This document shows positions 29,384-38,292 of a stretch of DNA of 64,000 bases, piece by piece. A model generated the notes under the pieces. That model did not search any database. It was given only the letters and a program-made list of their open reading frames with translations, and had not been told where the DNA came from. Numbering within the stretch: the stretch's first letter is position 1; every line of letters starts with the position of its first letter. Source of the stretch: Dongia deserti. Its GTDB lineage: Bacteria > Pseudomonadota > Alphaproteobacteria > Dongiales > Dongiaceae. A program made the position numbers and the translations under genes. Location: NCBI RefSeq assembly GCF_003574735.1, contig NZ_QORW01000011.1, positions 62,001 to 126,000 on the forward strand, in the 5' to 3' direction.

Positions 29384-31585
29384 ATGGATAAGTGGCTGCA
29401 ACCCGCTTTGGCGTCGCTGGTGCTTGCGATCGCGCTTGTCCTGCGCTGGACCGACCCGCCCACGCTTTCGGATCTGCGCACGCTGGTGTTCGACCAGTAT
29501 CAGCGCGTAGCGCCGCGTGAATACAAGCCGGTGCCGGTGAAGATCGTCGATATCGATGATGAGTCGCTGGCGCGCGCCGGCCAGTGGCCTTGGCCACGCA
29601 GCACCGTCGCGCAACTACTCGCGAAACTGCGAGAAAGCGGCGCCGCCGTTGTCGCCATGGATATCCTGTTCGCCGAGCCGGATCGGACGGCGCCGGCACG
29701 CGTGCTGCCGGGCTGGGGCGTGCTGTCGAATGACGACCTGGCGCTGGCCTTGACCCAACGCGTGCAGGACCCGGACGAAGCCTTGGCCGAGGAATTGGCG
29801 AAAGGCCGCGTCGTGCTGGGCGTCGTGCTGTTCAACAAGGATTCGAAGCCGCGCGTCACCAAGAAGGGCGGCTACGCCAATCTTGGTGTCAATCCGCGCG
29901 AGAACGTGTTCGCTTTCGCAGGCGCGCTGCCGGCGATCCCTATTCTACGCGATGCGGCCGCAGGCAATGGAGCGATCAATCCGCTCCTCGATCGAGACGC
30001 CGTCGTGCGACGCGTGCCGATGATCCTCAACGGCGGCGGCGATCTCTATCCGAGCCTGGTCGCCGAGGCCTTGCGCGTTGCGGTCGGTGCCAGCACCTAT
30101 ATTGTGAAATCCACCGGCTCACAAAGCTATACCTTTGGGGGCTTCACGAGCGTCTTGCGGCGCGAGACCGGCGTCGGCGAGGTCGGCATCGGACCCGTGC
30201 GCATCCGCACCGATCCCTCTGCAGCCATGTGGCTGTACGATACCGGGCACCGGAAGGAGCGGTTCATTCCCGCCTGGAAAGTGCTGGCGGGCCAAGCCGG
30301 CGACCTCAACGGCACCATCGTGTTCATCGGCACCAGCGCGCCCGGCCTACTCGATCTGCGTTCCACTCCGATCGGCACCGCTGTTCCCGGCGTGGAGGTC
30401 CATGCTCAGATCGTCGAGCAGATCCTGACCGGCGACATCATCGAGCGGCCACTGTGGGCCGACGATTTGGAGTTCTTTACGCTGCTGGTCCTCGGCAGCG
30501 CTATGGCGCTGCTGTTACCACGGATGGGCGCGATCGGATGCGCTATTCTCGGCGGCACAAGCATGATCGCCGCGTTCGCGTTCGGCTGGTGGGCGTTTTG
30601 GGACCTCGGCTGGCTGATTGATCCGGTCTATCCGTCCATGGCAGCGCTCGCCGTGTTCACGACCGGCATCCTGCTCTCATTCCGGCGTTCGGACGTCGAG
30701 CGGAAGCGCGTGCGGGACACCTTCAGCCATTATCTCGCACCGGCCATGGTGAAGCGCCTGGTCGCAAACCCCGGCCTCGTGCGCCTTGGTGGCGAGGTAC
30801 GCGACATGACCATCATGTTCCTGGACATCCGCGACTTCACCACCATCTCCGAACGGATGGAAGCGACCGCGCTGACAACGCTGCTCAACGACTTCCTGAC
30901 GCCGATGTCGGAAGCGGTGATGGAGAACGGCGGTACGATCGACAAATATATCGGCGATTCCATCATGGCGTTCTGGAACGCGCCGCTGGACGACCCTGAT
31001 CACGCGAAGAACGCCTGCCGGGCCACGCTGGAAATGCGCCGGCGGCTGTCGACCCTCAACAAGGTGCTGGCGGAGCGCGCACAGGCCGCAGGCCAACCCT
31101 ATACGCCGATCATGATCGGTATCGGTCTCAACTCGGGCGACGCGCTGGTCGGCAATCTCGGCGCCCGGTCACGCGTCAACTACTCGGTCATCGGCGATAA
31201 CGTGAATCTCGCGTCGCGCATCGAAGGGGTGAGCAAGAATTTCGGCCTGGACATCCTGATCGGCGAGCACACGAGGGAGGCCGCGCCCGAATTCGCGGCC
31301 ATCCCCATCGGGGACATCTTCGTCAAAGGCAAGACGCTGCCCGCCCGGCTGTTCGCCCTGATCGGCGGGCCGGAGGTCGCCCAAGCGCCACAGGCGGAAG
31401 AGCTGCTGACCGAGATCGCCAAGGCCGCGCACAGTTTCAAGGGCGGCAACCTAGCCGCCGCCAACGCTGCGCTTGCCGCTGCACGCGCCCTCGGGCAGGG
31501 GCTCGGCCTCGAGCCGCTATTCGATCACATGAGCAACATGCTCGTCGCGGCTGAAGGCAAGGCGAAGGCCGCGGCCGCGCAGTAG
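29384..31585 (+). CDS. CHASE2-domain adenylate/guanylate cyclase (class III)
   Basis: The 733-residue membrane protein starts at ATG 29384 after GGAGG. An N-terminal helix is followed by a periplasmic CHASE2 sensor (about 30-330) with VDIDDESLARAGQWPWPRS, MDILFAEPDR, GVEVHAQIVEQILTGD and IGTSAPGLLDLRSTPIG. Two or three helices lie at about 350-430. The class III cyclase domain has FLDIRDFTTISE (Asp481), GTIDKYIGDSIMAFWNAP (Asp525) and YSVIGDNVNLASRIEG. Both metal-binding Asp residues are kept, so it should be active. The nucleotide (ATP or GTP) is not certain. Confidence 0.93.
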   Translation: MDKWLQPALASLVLAIALVLRWTDPPTLSDLRTLVFDQYQRVAPREYKPVPVKIVDIDDESLARAGQWPWPRSTVAQLLAKLRESGAAVVAMDILFAEPDRTAPARVLPGWGVLSNDDLALALTQRVQDPDEALAEELAKGRVVLGVVLFNKDSKPRVTKKGGYANLGVNPRENVFAFAGALPAIPILRDAAAGNGAINPLLDRDAVVRRVPMILNGGGDLYPSLVAEALRVAVGASTYIVKSTGSQSYTFGGFTSVLRRETGVGEVGIGPVRIRTDPSAAMWLYDTGHRKERFIPAWKVLAGQAGDLNGTIVFIGTSAPGLLDLRSTPIGTAVPGVEVHAQIVEQILTGDIIERPLWADDLEFFTLLVLGSAMALLLPRMGAIGCAILGGTSMIAAFAFGWWAFWDLGWLIDPVYPSMAALAVFTTGILLSFRRSDVERKRVRDTFSHYLAPAMVKRLVANPGLVRLGGEVRDMTIMFLDIRDFTTISERMEATALTTLLNDFLTPMSEAVMENGGTIDKYIGDSIMAFWNAPLDDPDHAKNACRATLEMRRRLSTLNKVLAERAQAAGQPYTPIMIGIGLNSGDALVGNLGARSRVNYSVIGDNVNLASRIEGVSKNFGLDILIGEHTREAAPEFAAIPIGDIFVKGKTLPARLFALIGGPEVAQAPQAEELLTEIAKAAHSFKGGNLAAANAALAAARALGQGLGLEPLFDHMSNMLVAAEGKAKAAAAQ

Positions 31586-31588
31586 CGG

Positions 31589-32287
31589 CTAACTTTTCTT
31601 CCGAGCCTTGTATCGCGCCATGTTCTCTTCGTTCGGCGGATAGAGGCCGGGTAGCGCTTTGCCGGCTTTCACTTCGTCCATGAGCCAAGCTTCGAGTTCT
31701 TCCTGCTCGGTGCCGAGGCGTGCGACCTCGTCGGCGAGCGCGGCGGGAACCAGCACCGCACCATCGCCATCCGCGACCACCACGTCGTTCGGGTAGACCG
31801 CGACGCCGCCACAGCCGATCGGCTCCTGCCAGCCGACGAAGGTGAGGCCGGCGACCGAAGGCGGCGCCGCCGCGCCAGTGCACCAGACGGGCAGTCCGGT
31901 GCCGAGCACGCCTTCCTTGTCACGCATGACGCCATCGGTCACCAGGCCCGCAACGCCGCGCACGGCCATGCGCTGCGCCAGGATGTCGCCGAAGACGCCC
32001 GCCTCGGTCACGCCCATCGCGTCGATCACGGCGATGCAGCCTTCCGGCATGTCCTCGATCGCGGCGCGCGTCGAGCGCGGAGACGACCAGGACGCCGGCG
32101 TCGCGAGATCCTCGCGCGCGGGCACAAAGCGCAAGGTGAACGCGCGCCCCGCGATGCGCGGTTGCCCGGACGTCAAGGGCTGCGGCCCTTTCATCCAGGT
32201 GCGGCGGATACCTTTCTTCAGCAGCACTGTGGTGATGGTGGCCGTTGTGATCTGACGCAGCGCGGCGAGGAGTGCGGTATCGGACAT
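31589..32287 (-). CDS. RraA-like / 4-hydroxy-4-methyl-2-oxoglutarate aldolase-like protein
   Basis: The 232-residue protein belongs to the RraA/HMG-aldolase family. The G-x20-R-D signature is seen from GVFGDILAQRMAVRGVAGLV to TDGVMRDKEGV. VYPNDVVVADGDGAVLVP is the usual C-terminal metal-site strand. Family members are divalent-metal aldolases or decarboxylases of pyruvate-type acids, or RNase E inhibitors in enterics. The aldolase role is more likely here, but the substrate is unknown. It lies 18 bases after the GFA-like gene on the same strand. Confidence 0.85.
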   Translation of the reverse strand: MSDTALLAALRQITTATITTVLLKKGIRRTWMKGPQPLTSGQPRIAGRAFTLRFVPAREDLATPASWSSPRSTRAAIEDMPEGCIAVIDAMGVTEAGVFGDILAQRMAVRGVAGLVTDGVMRDKEGVLGTGLPVWCTGAAAPPSVAGLTFVGWQEPIGCGGVAVYPNDVVVADGDGAVLVPAALADEVARLGTEQEELEAWLMDEVKAGKALPGLYPPNEENMARYKARKKS

Positions 32288-32305
32288 GTCATTCTCGATG
32301 GAAGG

Positions 32306-32689
32306 CTAGAAGGATGTCTGCCAATGCGCGGGGAGGCCAACCCACGCGCAGCGCTCTTCATTCGCAACGGTGAACGATGGCGCCGGAAATGGCACATCCT
32401 GAAAACATCCGCCGGCGATGCCGGTCTGTCCGGGGAAGTGGATCGAGTGCCAGAACAAGGTGGTACCGCACTGGGCGCAGAACCACCTCTCCTGCTCATT
32501 CCGGATGCGATAAGCCTTCAGCTCGCCCGATTTCCGGAGCACCTGCACGTTCCCGAAGTAGGTCGACCAGCCGAATGCGCTGCCGGTGCGCCGCTTGCAG
32601 TTGCTGCAATGGCAGACCGCATTGATCGCGGGCTCGCCTTTAACCTCGATCGAGCAGTGCGCGCAGCAGCACCTCGCGGTGCGGGTCAT
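32306..32689 (-). CDS. GFA-family (CENP-V/GFA) zinc-binding protein
   Basis: The 127-residue protein has the paired cysteine motifs that bind zinc: CCCAHCSIEV near the start, VCHCSNCKRRTGSAFG, and RWFCAQCGTTLFW. Family members include glutathione-dependent formaldehyde-activating enzyme, though most do other, unknown tasks. It lies between acs and the RraA-like gene with 22- and 18-base gaps, so the three may form an operon. Formaldehyde metabolism is not supported by neighbours. Confidence 0.85.
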   Translation of the reverse strand: MTRTARCCCAHCSIEVKGEPAINAVCHCSNCKRRTGSAFGWSTYFGNVQVLRKSGELKAYRIRNEQERWFCAQCGTTLFWHSIHFPGQTGIAGGCFQDVPFPAPSFTVANEERCAWVGLPAHWQTSF

Positions 32690-32711
32690 TGGGTTATGTC
32701 CGTTTGCACCG

Positions 32712-34652
32712 CTAACCCCGATTCATCCTATTCTCCACCAGGCTCTGCACTACGCTGGGATCGGCCAAGGTCGAGGTGTCGCCGAGGTTGCTGTAGTCGT
32801 TCTCCGCGATCTTGCGCAGGATGCGGCGCATGATCTTGCCGGAGCGGGTCTTGGGCAGGCCCGGCGCCCATTGCAGCAGGTCGGGCTGCGCGATCGGGCC
32901 GATCTCCTTGCGCACCCACTGCACCAGCTCCTTGCGCAGATCCTCGCTCGGCTCCACGCCGATCTTCAGCGTGACATAGGCGTAGATGCCCTGGCCCTTG
33001 ATGTCGTGCGGATAGCCGACGACGGCAGACTCCGCGACCTTTGGATGGGCAACAAGCGCGGATTCCACTTCCGCCGTTCCCATGCGGTGGCCGGAGACGT
33101 TGAGCACGTCATCGACGCGGCCTGTGATCCAGTAATAGCCGTCGCTATCGCGCCGGCAGCCGTCGCCGGTGAAGTACTTGCCGGGATAGGTGCGGAAGTA
33201 GGTCTCGGCAAAGCGCTTGTGATCGCCATAGACGGTGCGCATCTGGCCCGGCCAGGAATCGGCGATGCAGAGATTGCCCTGGCATTCGCCCTGCAGCACC
33301 TTGCCGTCGGCATCGACGATCTCTGGAATGATCCCGAACAGCGGCTTGGTGGCTGATCCGGGCTTGAGCGCCGTCGCGCCCGGCAGCGGCGAAATGAGGA
33401 TGCCGCCGGTCTCGGTCTGCCACCACGTGTCGACAATCGGGCAGCGATGCTTGCCGACGACGCGATGGTACCACAGCCAGGCTTCGGGATTGATCGGCTC
33501 GCCTACGGAGCCGAGCAGGCGCAGCGAATCGAGCTTGCACTTCTGCACCGGCGCCTCACCCTCGCGCATCAAGGCGCGGATCGCGGTCGGCGCGGTATAG
33601 AAGATATTGACCTTGTGCTTGTCGCACACCTGCCAGAAGCGCGAGGCGTCCGGATAGTTCGGCACGCCTTCGAACATCAGCGAGATCGCGCCGTTGGCGA
33701 GGGGGCCATAGACGATGTAGCTGTGCCCCGTGACCCAACCGACATCCGCCGTGCACCAGTAGATATCGCCCTCGTGATAGTCGAACACCTGCTCGTGCGT
33801 GAGCGCGGCATAGACCAGATAGCCACCGGTGGTATGCAGCACGCCCTTGGGCTTTCCGGTCGAGCCCGAGGTATAGAGGATGAAGAGGGGATCTTCCGCA
33901 TTCATCTCCTCCGGCGCGCACTGGGCGCTGACCTTCGGCGATTCCTCGTGCCACCAGTGATCGCGACCTTCGGCCCACTCGATCTTGCCGCCGGTGCGGC
34001 GCACCACCAGGCATTTCTTGATCGAGGGGCAGTTCTTGAGCGCCGCGTCGACGTTGGCCTTCAGCGGGATCTTCTTGCCGCCGCGCAAGCCTTCATCAGC
34101 CGTGATGACGATGTTGGAGTCGCAATCCTGGATGCGTCCGGCCAGGCTGTCGGGCGAGAAGCCGCCGAACACCACCGAATGGATGGCGCCGACGCGCGCG
34201 CAAGCCAGCATGGCATAGGCCGCCTCGGGGATCATCGGCATATAGATGGTGATACGGTCGCCGCGCTTGGCGCCCAGAGCCTTGAGCACATTCGCCATGC
34301 GGCACACCTGCTCATGCGCCTCGTTGTAGGTGATGTGTTTGCTTTCGCTGGGATCATCGCCTTCCCAGATGATCGCGGTCTGATCGCCACGCTTGGCGAG
34401 GTGACGATCGAGGCAATTGGCGGAGGCGTTCAGGATGCCATCATAGTACCAGCGGATGCGGATATCGCCGGTGTAATCGACATCCTTCACCTTGGTGTAG
34501 GGACGCATCCAGTCGACGCGCTTACCGATCTCGCCCCAGAAGCCTTCGGGGTCGGTGACGGAGCGGCGATACATCTCCTCATAGGTCTTGGCGTCGATCA
34601 GCGCGCGCTTCGCGGCGTCGGCGGGGACGGGAAACACTTGTGGCTCTGACAT
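32712..34652 (-). CDS. acs: Acetyl-CoA synthetase
   Basis: The 646-residue enzyme activates acetate to acetyl-CoA with ATP through acetyl-AMP. The AMP-forming motifs are present: [51 protein letters not shown] and [19 protein letters not shown]. Lys606 in [10 protein letters not shown] is the residue that is acetylated to control the enzyme (family knowledge). The start is ATG 34650-34652 with AGGGGAG upstream; a longer frame has no support. The length is normal. Confidence 0.97.
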   Translation of the reverse strand: MSEPQVFPVPADAAKRALIDAKTYEEMYRRSVTDPEGFWGEIGKRVDWMRPYTKVKDVDYTGDIRIRWYYDGILNASANCLDRHLAKRGDQTAIIWEGDDPSESKHITYNEAHEQVCRMANVLKALGAKRGDRITIYMPMIPEAAYAMLACARVGAIHSVVFGGFSPDSLAGRIQDCDSNIVITADEGLRGGKKIPLKANVDAALKNCPSIKKCLVVRRTGGKIEWAEGRDHWWHEESPKVSAQCAPEEMNAEDPLFILYTSGSTGKPKGVLHTTGGYLVYAALTHEQVFDYHEGDIYWCTADVGWVTGHSYIVYGPLANGAISLMFEGVPNYPDASRFWQVCDKHKVNIFYTAPTAIRALMREGEAPVQKCKLDSLRLLGSVGEPINPEAWLWYHRVVGKHRCPIVDTWWQTETGGILISPLPGATALKPGSATKPLFGIIPEIVDADGKVLQGECQGNLCIADSWPGQMRTVYGDHKRFAETYFRTYPGKYFTGDGCRRDSDGYYWITGRVDDVLNVSGHRMGTAEVESALVAHPKVAESAVVGYPHDIKGQGIYAYVTLKIGVEPSEDLRKELVQWVRKEIGPIAQPDLLQWAPGLPKTRSGKIMRRILRKIAENDYSNLGDTSTLADPSVVQSLVENRMNRG

Positions 34653-34957
34653 CGCTCGCACTCCCCTGACAGTCTTCTTGGCGCCGCACTTTAGGGCTTG
34701 GCGCCACAGGTTTTTCCTTAGACCAAAGTCGTAACAAGGCGGGGATGAAAGGGCAAGATGGGGAGAGCCAAGTGCGCTGCTAAGGGCTTGGCAGCATTGA
34801 TCTTCGCGATCGCCTGGAATCTCCCTCCCCCGAGCCCGGTGGAGGGTTGGGGTGGGGGCGTCTCGGTGTCGCAGGTGAGTTCGCCCTTGTCGATACTCAT
34901 CCGGCTTCGAGAACAACCCCCACCTAACCTCCCCTAAACTTGGGGAGGAACTTCATT
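34653..34957. repeat. Intergenic region with paired purine-rich palindromes
   Basis: Left arm: CTCCCTCCCCCGAGCCCGG followed by GGAGGGTTGGGGTGGGGG (about 34821-34858). Right arm: CCCCCACCTAACCTCCCC and TTGGGGAGG (about 34917-34949). Each arm folds on itself, and the inner halves are also complementary to each other. It separates acs from creD on the same strand. The acs promoter should lie near 34660-34740. No gene is seen. Confidence 0.65.
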
Positions 34958-36361
34958 CTAGGCGGCCTCTTCCCGCGTTTCCCCGAGGGCGAACCAGTCG
35001 ACCTTGCGGGTGGCGATCATGACAGAGAGGAGCGCCAACAGCAGACCGATCGCGCCGCTGAGCAGCGCGAAGCTTTCCATTTGCAGCAGCACATACATGT
35101 AGCCATGCACCAGTGCCAGGACAGCGCCCGTGACCCAGCCCATCAAGCGCCGGATGGTGGCGCCGGCATACCAGGCGACGATCGTGATATCGACCACACT
35201 GGCGATCACGTAGGAGAGCGCGAAATCCATCTGCTCCGCCAGCGAAAGCAGCAGCAGGTAGAACAGCGTGATCGAGGCACCGATCAGCAGATATTGCACC
35301 AGGTGCACGCGATCCTGCTTCAGCAGGCCGACGACGAAGATGGTGCCGAAGGTGAGCCCGATGACCAGGATGCCGTATTTGACGATCCGATCGGTCTGCT
35401 GGTGCACGTCGCCCGGCTCGGCGAGCGCGACGCCCACGGTTGTGGTGCGCTCGGGCTCCAGCTTGAACTGGTGGGTGAGCCAGGAGAGCGGCGAGCCGGT
35501 GGCGATGTGGGAGACCGACCAGGACGCGGTGAACCCATCGGCGCGGATCTCCCGCTTGGCCGGTAGCGGCGTTCCGATGAAGTTCGGATGCGGCCAGTCG
35601 CTGGTGATCGTGACCTCGCTCTGCCGACCGAGCGGCTGGAACGAGAGATGATCGCGCCCGTTCAACGTCAGCTTCGCAGCGAACTCGAACGGCGGTGGGT
35701 TGGTGCCAACGGTCTGCAGCGGCAACGATGCGCGGATGCCGTCCGCGAACGGATGATAGGGCAGCACGCCAGCTTCAATCTGACGGTCGCTGCCGGCGGC
35801 GTCCAGCGACGCCGCATTGATGGCGCGCACGCCGGCGAGACCAAACACGAGGCTCGCCTGGTCCCAGCCGATCTGAGTGGGCGTGACGCCGAGCTGCCCG
35901 AAATCGGGCACGGCAAAGCGGCCGGAGATCGCGACATCGGCACCATAGACCAGCATCTCGTAGATGCTCTTGTAGCGCTTCTGCACGCCGGTCGACGCGT
36001 CGATGCGCAATTCTTCGGGCGTGAAGACGGCGTAGCGCGTTTCGAAGATGGTCTTGGGATCGCCGTCGGCGTTCGTCTGCACGCGCGAGATTTCATAGGG
36101 CACGACCAGCAGCGGCCCGCTGATGGTCTGCGGCGGTCCCCATTGCGCACCGATCTCCTCGGCGACCTGCGCCTTGGTCGCCGCGCGCTCCTCGACCACG
36201 CCTTCGACCATGCCAAGCGGCACGAGCATGATCAGCACCAGCACAGCGAAATAGACGACCCGCTTACCCGCCTCCCACCCGCCGCCAAACCGGCGGCGTG
36301 CGTGGCGGGCCATGGATTGGATGGTGGGCGTACTCGGGCCTGGATCGGCAAGATCGGACAT
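34958..36361 (-). CDS. creD: CreD-like inner-membrane protein
   Basis: The 467-residue protein has one N-terminal membrane helix (VVYFAVLVLIMLVPLGMVEG), a large periplasmic part (about 55-330) and a cluster of helices at the end. Typical CreD segments are QWGPPQTISGPLLVVPY, GVALAEPGDVHQQTDRIVKY and FALLSGAIGLLLALLSVMIA. CreD is induced by the CreBC system and affects envelope properties and beta-lactam tolerance in gammaproteobacteria (established there). No creBC genes are nearby. GGGGAG precedes the ATG. Confidence 0.93.
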   Translation of the reverse strand: MSDLADPGPSTPTIQSMARHARRRFGGGWEAGKRVVYFAVLVLIMLVPLGMVEGVVEERAATKAQVAEEIGAQWGPPQTISGPLLVVPYEISRVQTNADGDPKTIFETRYAVFTPEELRIDASTGVQKRYKSIYEMLVYGADVAISGRFAVPDFGQLGVTPTQIGWDQASLVFGLAGVRAINAASLDAAGSDRQIEAGVLPYHPFADGIRASLPLQTVGTNPPPFEFAAKLTLNGRDHLSFQPLGRQSEVTITSDWPHPNFIGTPLPAKREIRADGFTASWSVSHIATGSPLSWLTHQFKLEPERTTTVGVALAEPGDVHQQTDRIVKYGILVIGLTFGTIFVVGLLKQDRVHLVQYLLIGASITLFYLLLLSLAEQMDFALSYVIASVVDITIVAWYAGATIRRLMGWVTGAVLALVHGYMYVLLQMESFALLSGAIGLLLALLSVMIATRKVDWFALGETREEAA

Positions 36362-36452
36362 GGCTCTCCCCTGTCAGTGCGACGCGACAGGGTGCGTTCA
36401 TGTCAGCCCGAAACGGCAGCGTAAGGGCAGGATTGGGGCGTTGTGGGGGCGC

Positions 36453-36866
36453 CTATCCCTTCACCCCGCCCATCGAGCACACGTATTTCCACTGCTCCGG
36501 CGTCACCGGCTGCACGGAGAGGCGCGAGGCGCGGACCAGCGTCATGTCCTTGAGCTTCGGATCTTTCTTGATGTCGGCCAGAGTGACGGGAGTCTTGAGG
36601 GGCCCGACCGGCTTGATGTCGACCATGCCGAAGCGTTCGGTCTCGTCGGTCGGATCGGGATAGTAGGTCTTGCAGACCTCCGCGATGCCGACCACCGCCG
36701 GCCCCTCGCCGGAGTGATAGAAGAAGACGCGGTCGCCGATCTTCATTGCCTTCATGTTGGCGCTGGCCTGGAAGTTGCGCACGCCGTTCCAGCTGGTCTT
36801 CTTGTCCTTCACCAGCTGGCCCCAGGAATAGGAGGACGGTTCGGATTTCATCAGCCAGTAGTTCAT
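36453..36866 (-). CDS. EVE-domain protein
   Basis: The 137-residue protein is a single EVE (PUA-like) domain: MNYWLMKSEPSSYSWGQLVK, TSWNGVRNFQASANMKAMKIGD, VFFYHSG and VVGIAEVCKTYYPDPTD. EVE domains are thought to read modified bases in RNA or DNA. The ATG at 36864-36866 follows AAGAGGGGA. It is the last gene of a tsaD-yciI-EVE cluster, an order often kept in Alphaproteobacteria. Confidence 0.93.
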   Translation of the reverse strand: MNYWLMKSEPSSYSWGQLVKDKKTSWNGVRNFQASANMKAMKIGDRVFFYHSGEGPAVVGIAEVCKTYYPDPTDETERFGMVDIKPVGPLKTPVTLADIKKDPKLKDMTLVRASRLSVQPVTPEQWKYVCSMGGVKG

Positions 36867-36882
36867 GGGTCCCCTCTTGAGG

Positions 36883-37161
36883 CTATGGGAAGACTTTGCG
36901 GAAGGGCGTGATGGTGACGCTCTCGAACAGGCCCGCCTTGGCATAGGGATCGTTGACGGCAAAATCCTCGGCCGCTTTCCGGTCCCCAAACTCCATCACC
37001 AGCAGCGAGCCCACCATGCCTTGCCCATCATCGCTCAGCAACGGACCGGTGCAGACATGCTGCCCGGCGAATTGCTTCAGATACTCGACATGCGCCGACC
37101 GGTTGTCGAGCCGCGTCTGCAGATGGTTCGGCTTGTCCTTGCAATAGATGGCGTAGAGCAT
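36883..37161 (-). CDS. YciI-family protein
   Basis: The 92-residue protein is a dimeric ferredoxin-like alpha+beta barrel of the YCII family: MLYAIYCKDKPNHLQTRLDN, RSAHVEYLKQFAGQHVCTGP and SLLVMEFGDRKAAEDFAVND. His24 and the FxxxDPY-like NDPYAKAGLF are typical conserved positions. No reaction is known for most members. It lies 18 bases after tsaD and 16 bases before the EVE gene. Confidence 0.92.
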   Translation of the reverse strand: MLYAIYCKDKPNHLQTRLDNRSAHVEYLKQFAGQHVCTGPLLSDDGQGMVGSLLVMEFGDRKAAEDFAVNDPYAKAGLFESVTITPFRKVFP

Positions 37162-37179
37162 CGGTGCCTCATTTTGTCA

Positions 37180-38232
37180 TCATGCTTTCACCCCCGCGCC
37201 GGCCAGCTTAGGCGCGGTTTCGTCGAGCGGCCAGCGCGGACGCGGTGCGAAATCGAGTGGGCTTTCCTCGCCCAAACGGAAGCGCTCCAGCCCGGCCCAG
37301 GCGATCATCGCGGCGTTGTCGGTGCAGAGGCGCAGCGGCGGCGCGACGAATCCCAACCGGGCATCGCGCGCACAGGATTCCAGTTCCGCACGCAGCACGC
37401 TGTTCGCGGCAACGCCGCCCGCTACCACCAGCGCGCTCAAGGTCGGATGGCTGGCGCGTGCCGCCACGATGGCGCGGCGGGTACGATCGACCAGGCTTTC
37501 CACCGCCGCGATCTGGAATCCGGCGGCAAGGTTGGCGCGCGCGTCGTCATCCAGCGCGCCCAGCTCTTCCATCTTGTGGCGCAGCGCGGTCTTCAATCCC
37601 GAGAAGGAGAAGTTGAGCTCCGCCCGTCCCTTCATCGGTCGCGGCAGATCCATCACCGGCTGCGTCGCCGCGCGCGCGGCGCGTTCGATCGAGGGCCCGC
37701 CGGGATAGCCAAGGCCCAAAAGCTTCGCCGCCTTGTCGAAAGCTTCGCCGGCCGCGTCATCGATGGTGGCGCCGAGGCGGCGATAGCGGCCGACACCTTC
37801 CACGACCAGCAGCTGGCAATGGCCGCCGGAAACCAGCAGCAGCAGATAGGGAAACGGCGTGTCGTCGGTGAGGCGCGCGGTCAGGGCGTGGCCTTCCAGG
37901 TGATTGACCGCAATGAAAGGCTTGTCATGCACCAGGGCGATCGCCTTGGCGGTCATCACGCCGACGATCACGCCGCCGATCAGGCCCGGCCCGCCGGTCG
38001 CCGCTACCGCGTCCACCTCGACAAAGCCGATGCCGGCCTCGCGCATGGCCTGGCCGACCAGCTTGTCCAGCCGGTCAAGGTGCGCGCGCGCCGCCACTTC
38101 CGGCACCACGCCGCCATAGGGCCGGTGATCCTCCAGCTGCGCCGCCACCAGGTCGGCGAGGATGTGCCGATCCTCCGTCACCAGAGCAGCGGCGGTCTCA
38201 TCACAGCTTGACTCAATGCCCAATACGATCAT
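37180..38232 (-). CDS. tsaD: tRNA N6-adenosine threonylcarbamoyltransferase TsaD
   Basis: The 350-residue enzyme transfers threonylcarbamoyl to A37 of ANN-decoding tRNAs, with TsaB and TsaE. Metal-binding His111 and His115 are in NHLEGHALTARL. LGIESSCDETAAALV opens the ASKHA fold, and LLVSGGHCQL, YPGGPSIERAA and VAGGVAANSVLR follow. The usual partner gpsA between tsaD and yciI is missing here. It is divergent from hemC with 60 bases between starts. Confidence 0.97.
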   Translation of the reverse strand: MIVLGIESSCDETAAALVTEDRHILADLVAAQLEDHRPYGGVVPEVAARAHLDRLDKLVGQAMREAGIGFVEVDAVAATGGPGLIGGVIVGVMTAKAIALVHDKPFIAVNHLEGHALTARLTDDTPFPYLLLLVSGGHCQLLVVEGVGRYRRLGATIDDAAGEAFDKAAKLLGLGYPGGPSIERAARAATQPVMDLPRPMKGRAELNFSFSGLKTALRHKMEELGALDDDARANLAAGFQIAAVESLVDRTRRAIVAARASHPTLSALVVAGGVAANSVLRAELESCARDARLGFVAPPLRLCTDNAAMIAWAGLERFRLGEESPLDFAPRPRWPLDETAPKLAGAGVKA

Positions 38233-38292
38233 GACACACGGATCATAGGCCGCGCGGTTGCATTCCCGGAAGGCGGCCTTTATGCAAGTCTT

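Noticed and set aside
32306-32689. Formaldehyde detoxification role for the GFA-like gene
   Set aside because: The zinc motifs are those of the wide family, and no adhC/frmA-type gene is nearby.
34653-34916. Extended acetyl-CoA synthetase start upstream of 34652
   Set aside because: The extension runs through repeat DNA and lacks a ribosome site; AGGGGAG fits ATG 34652.
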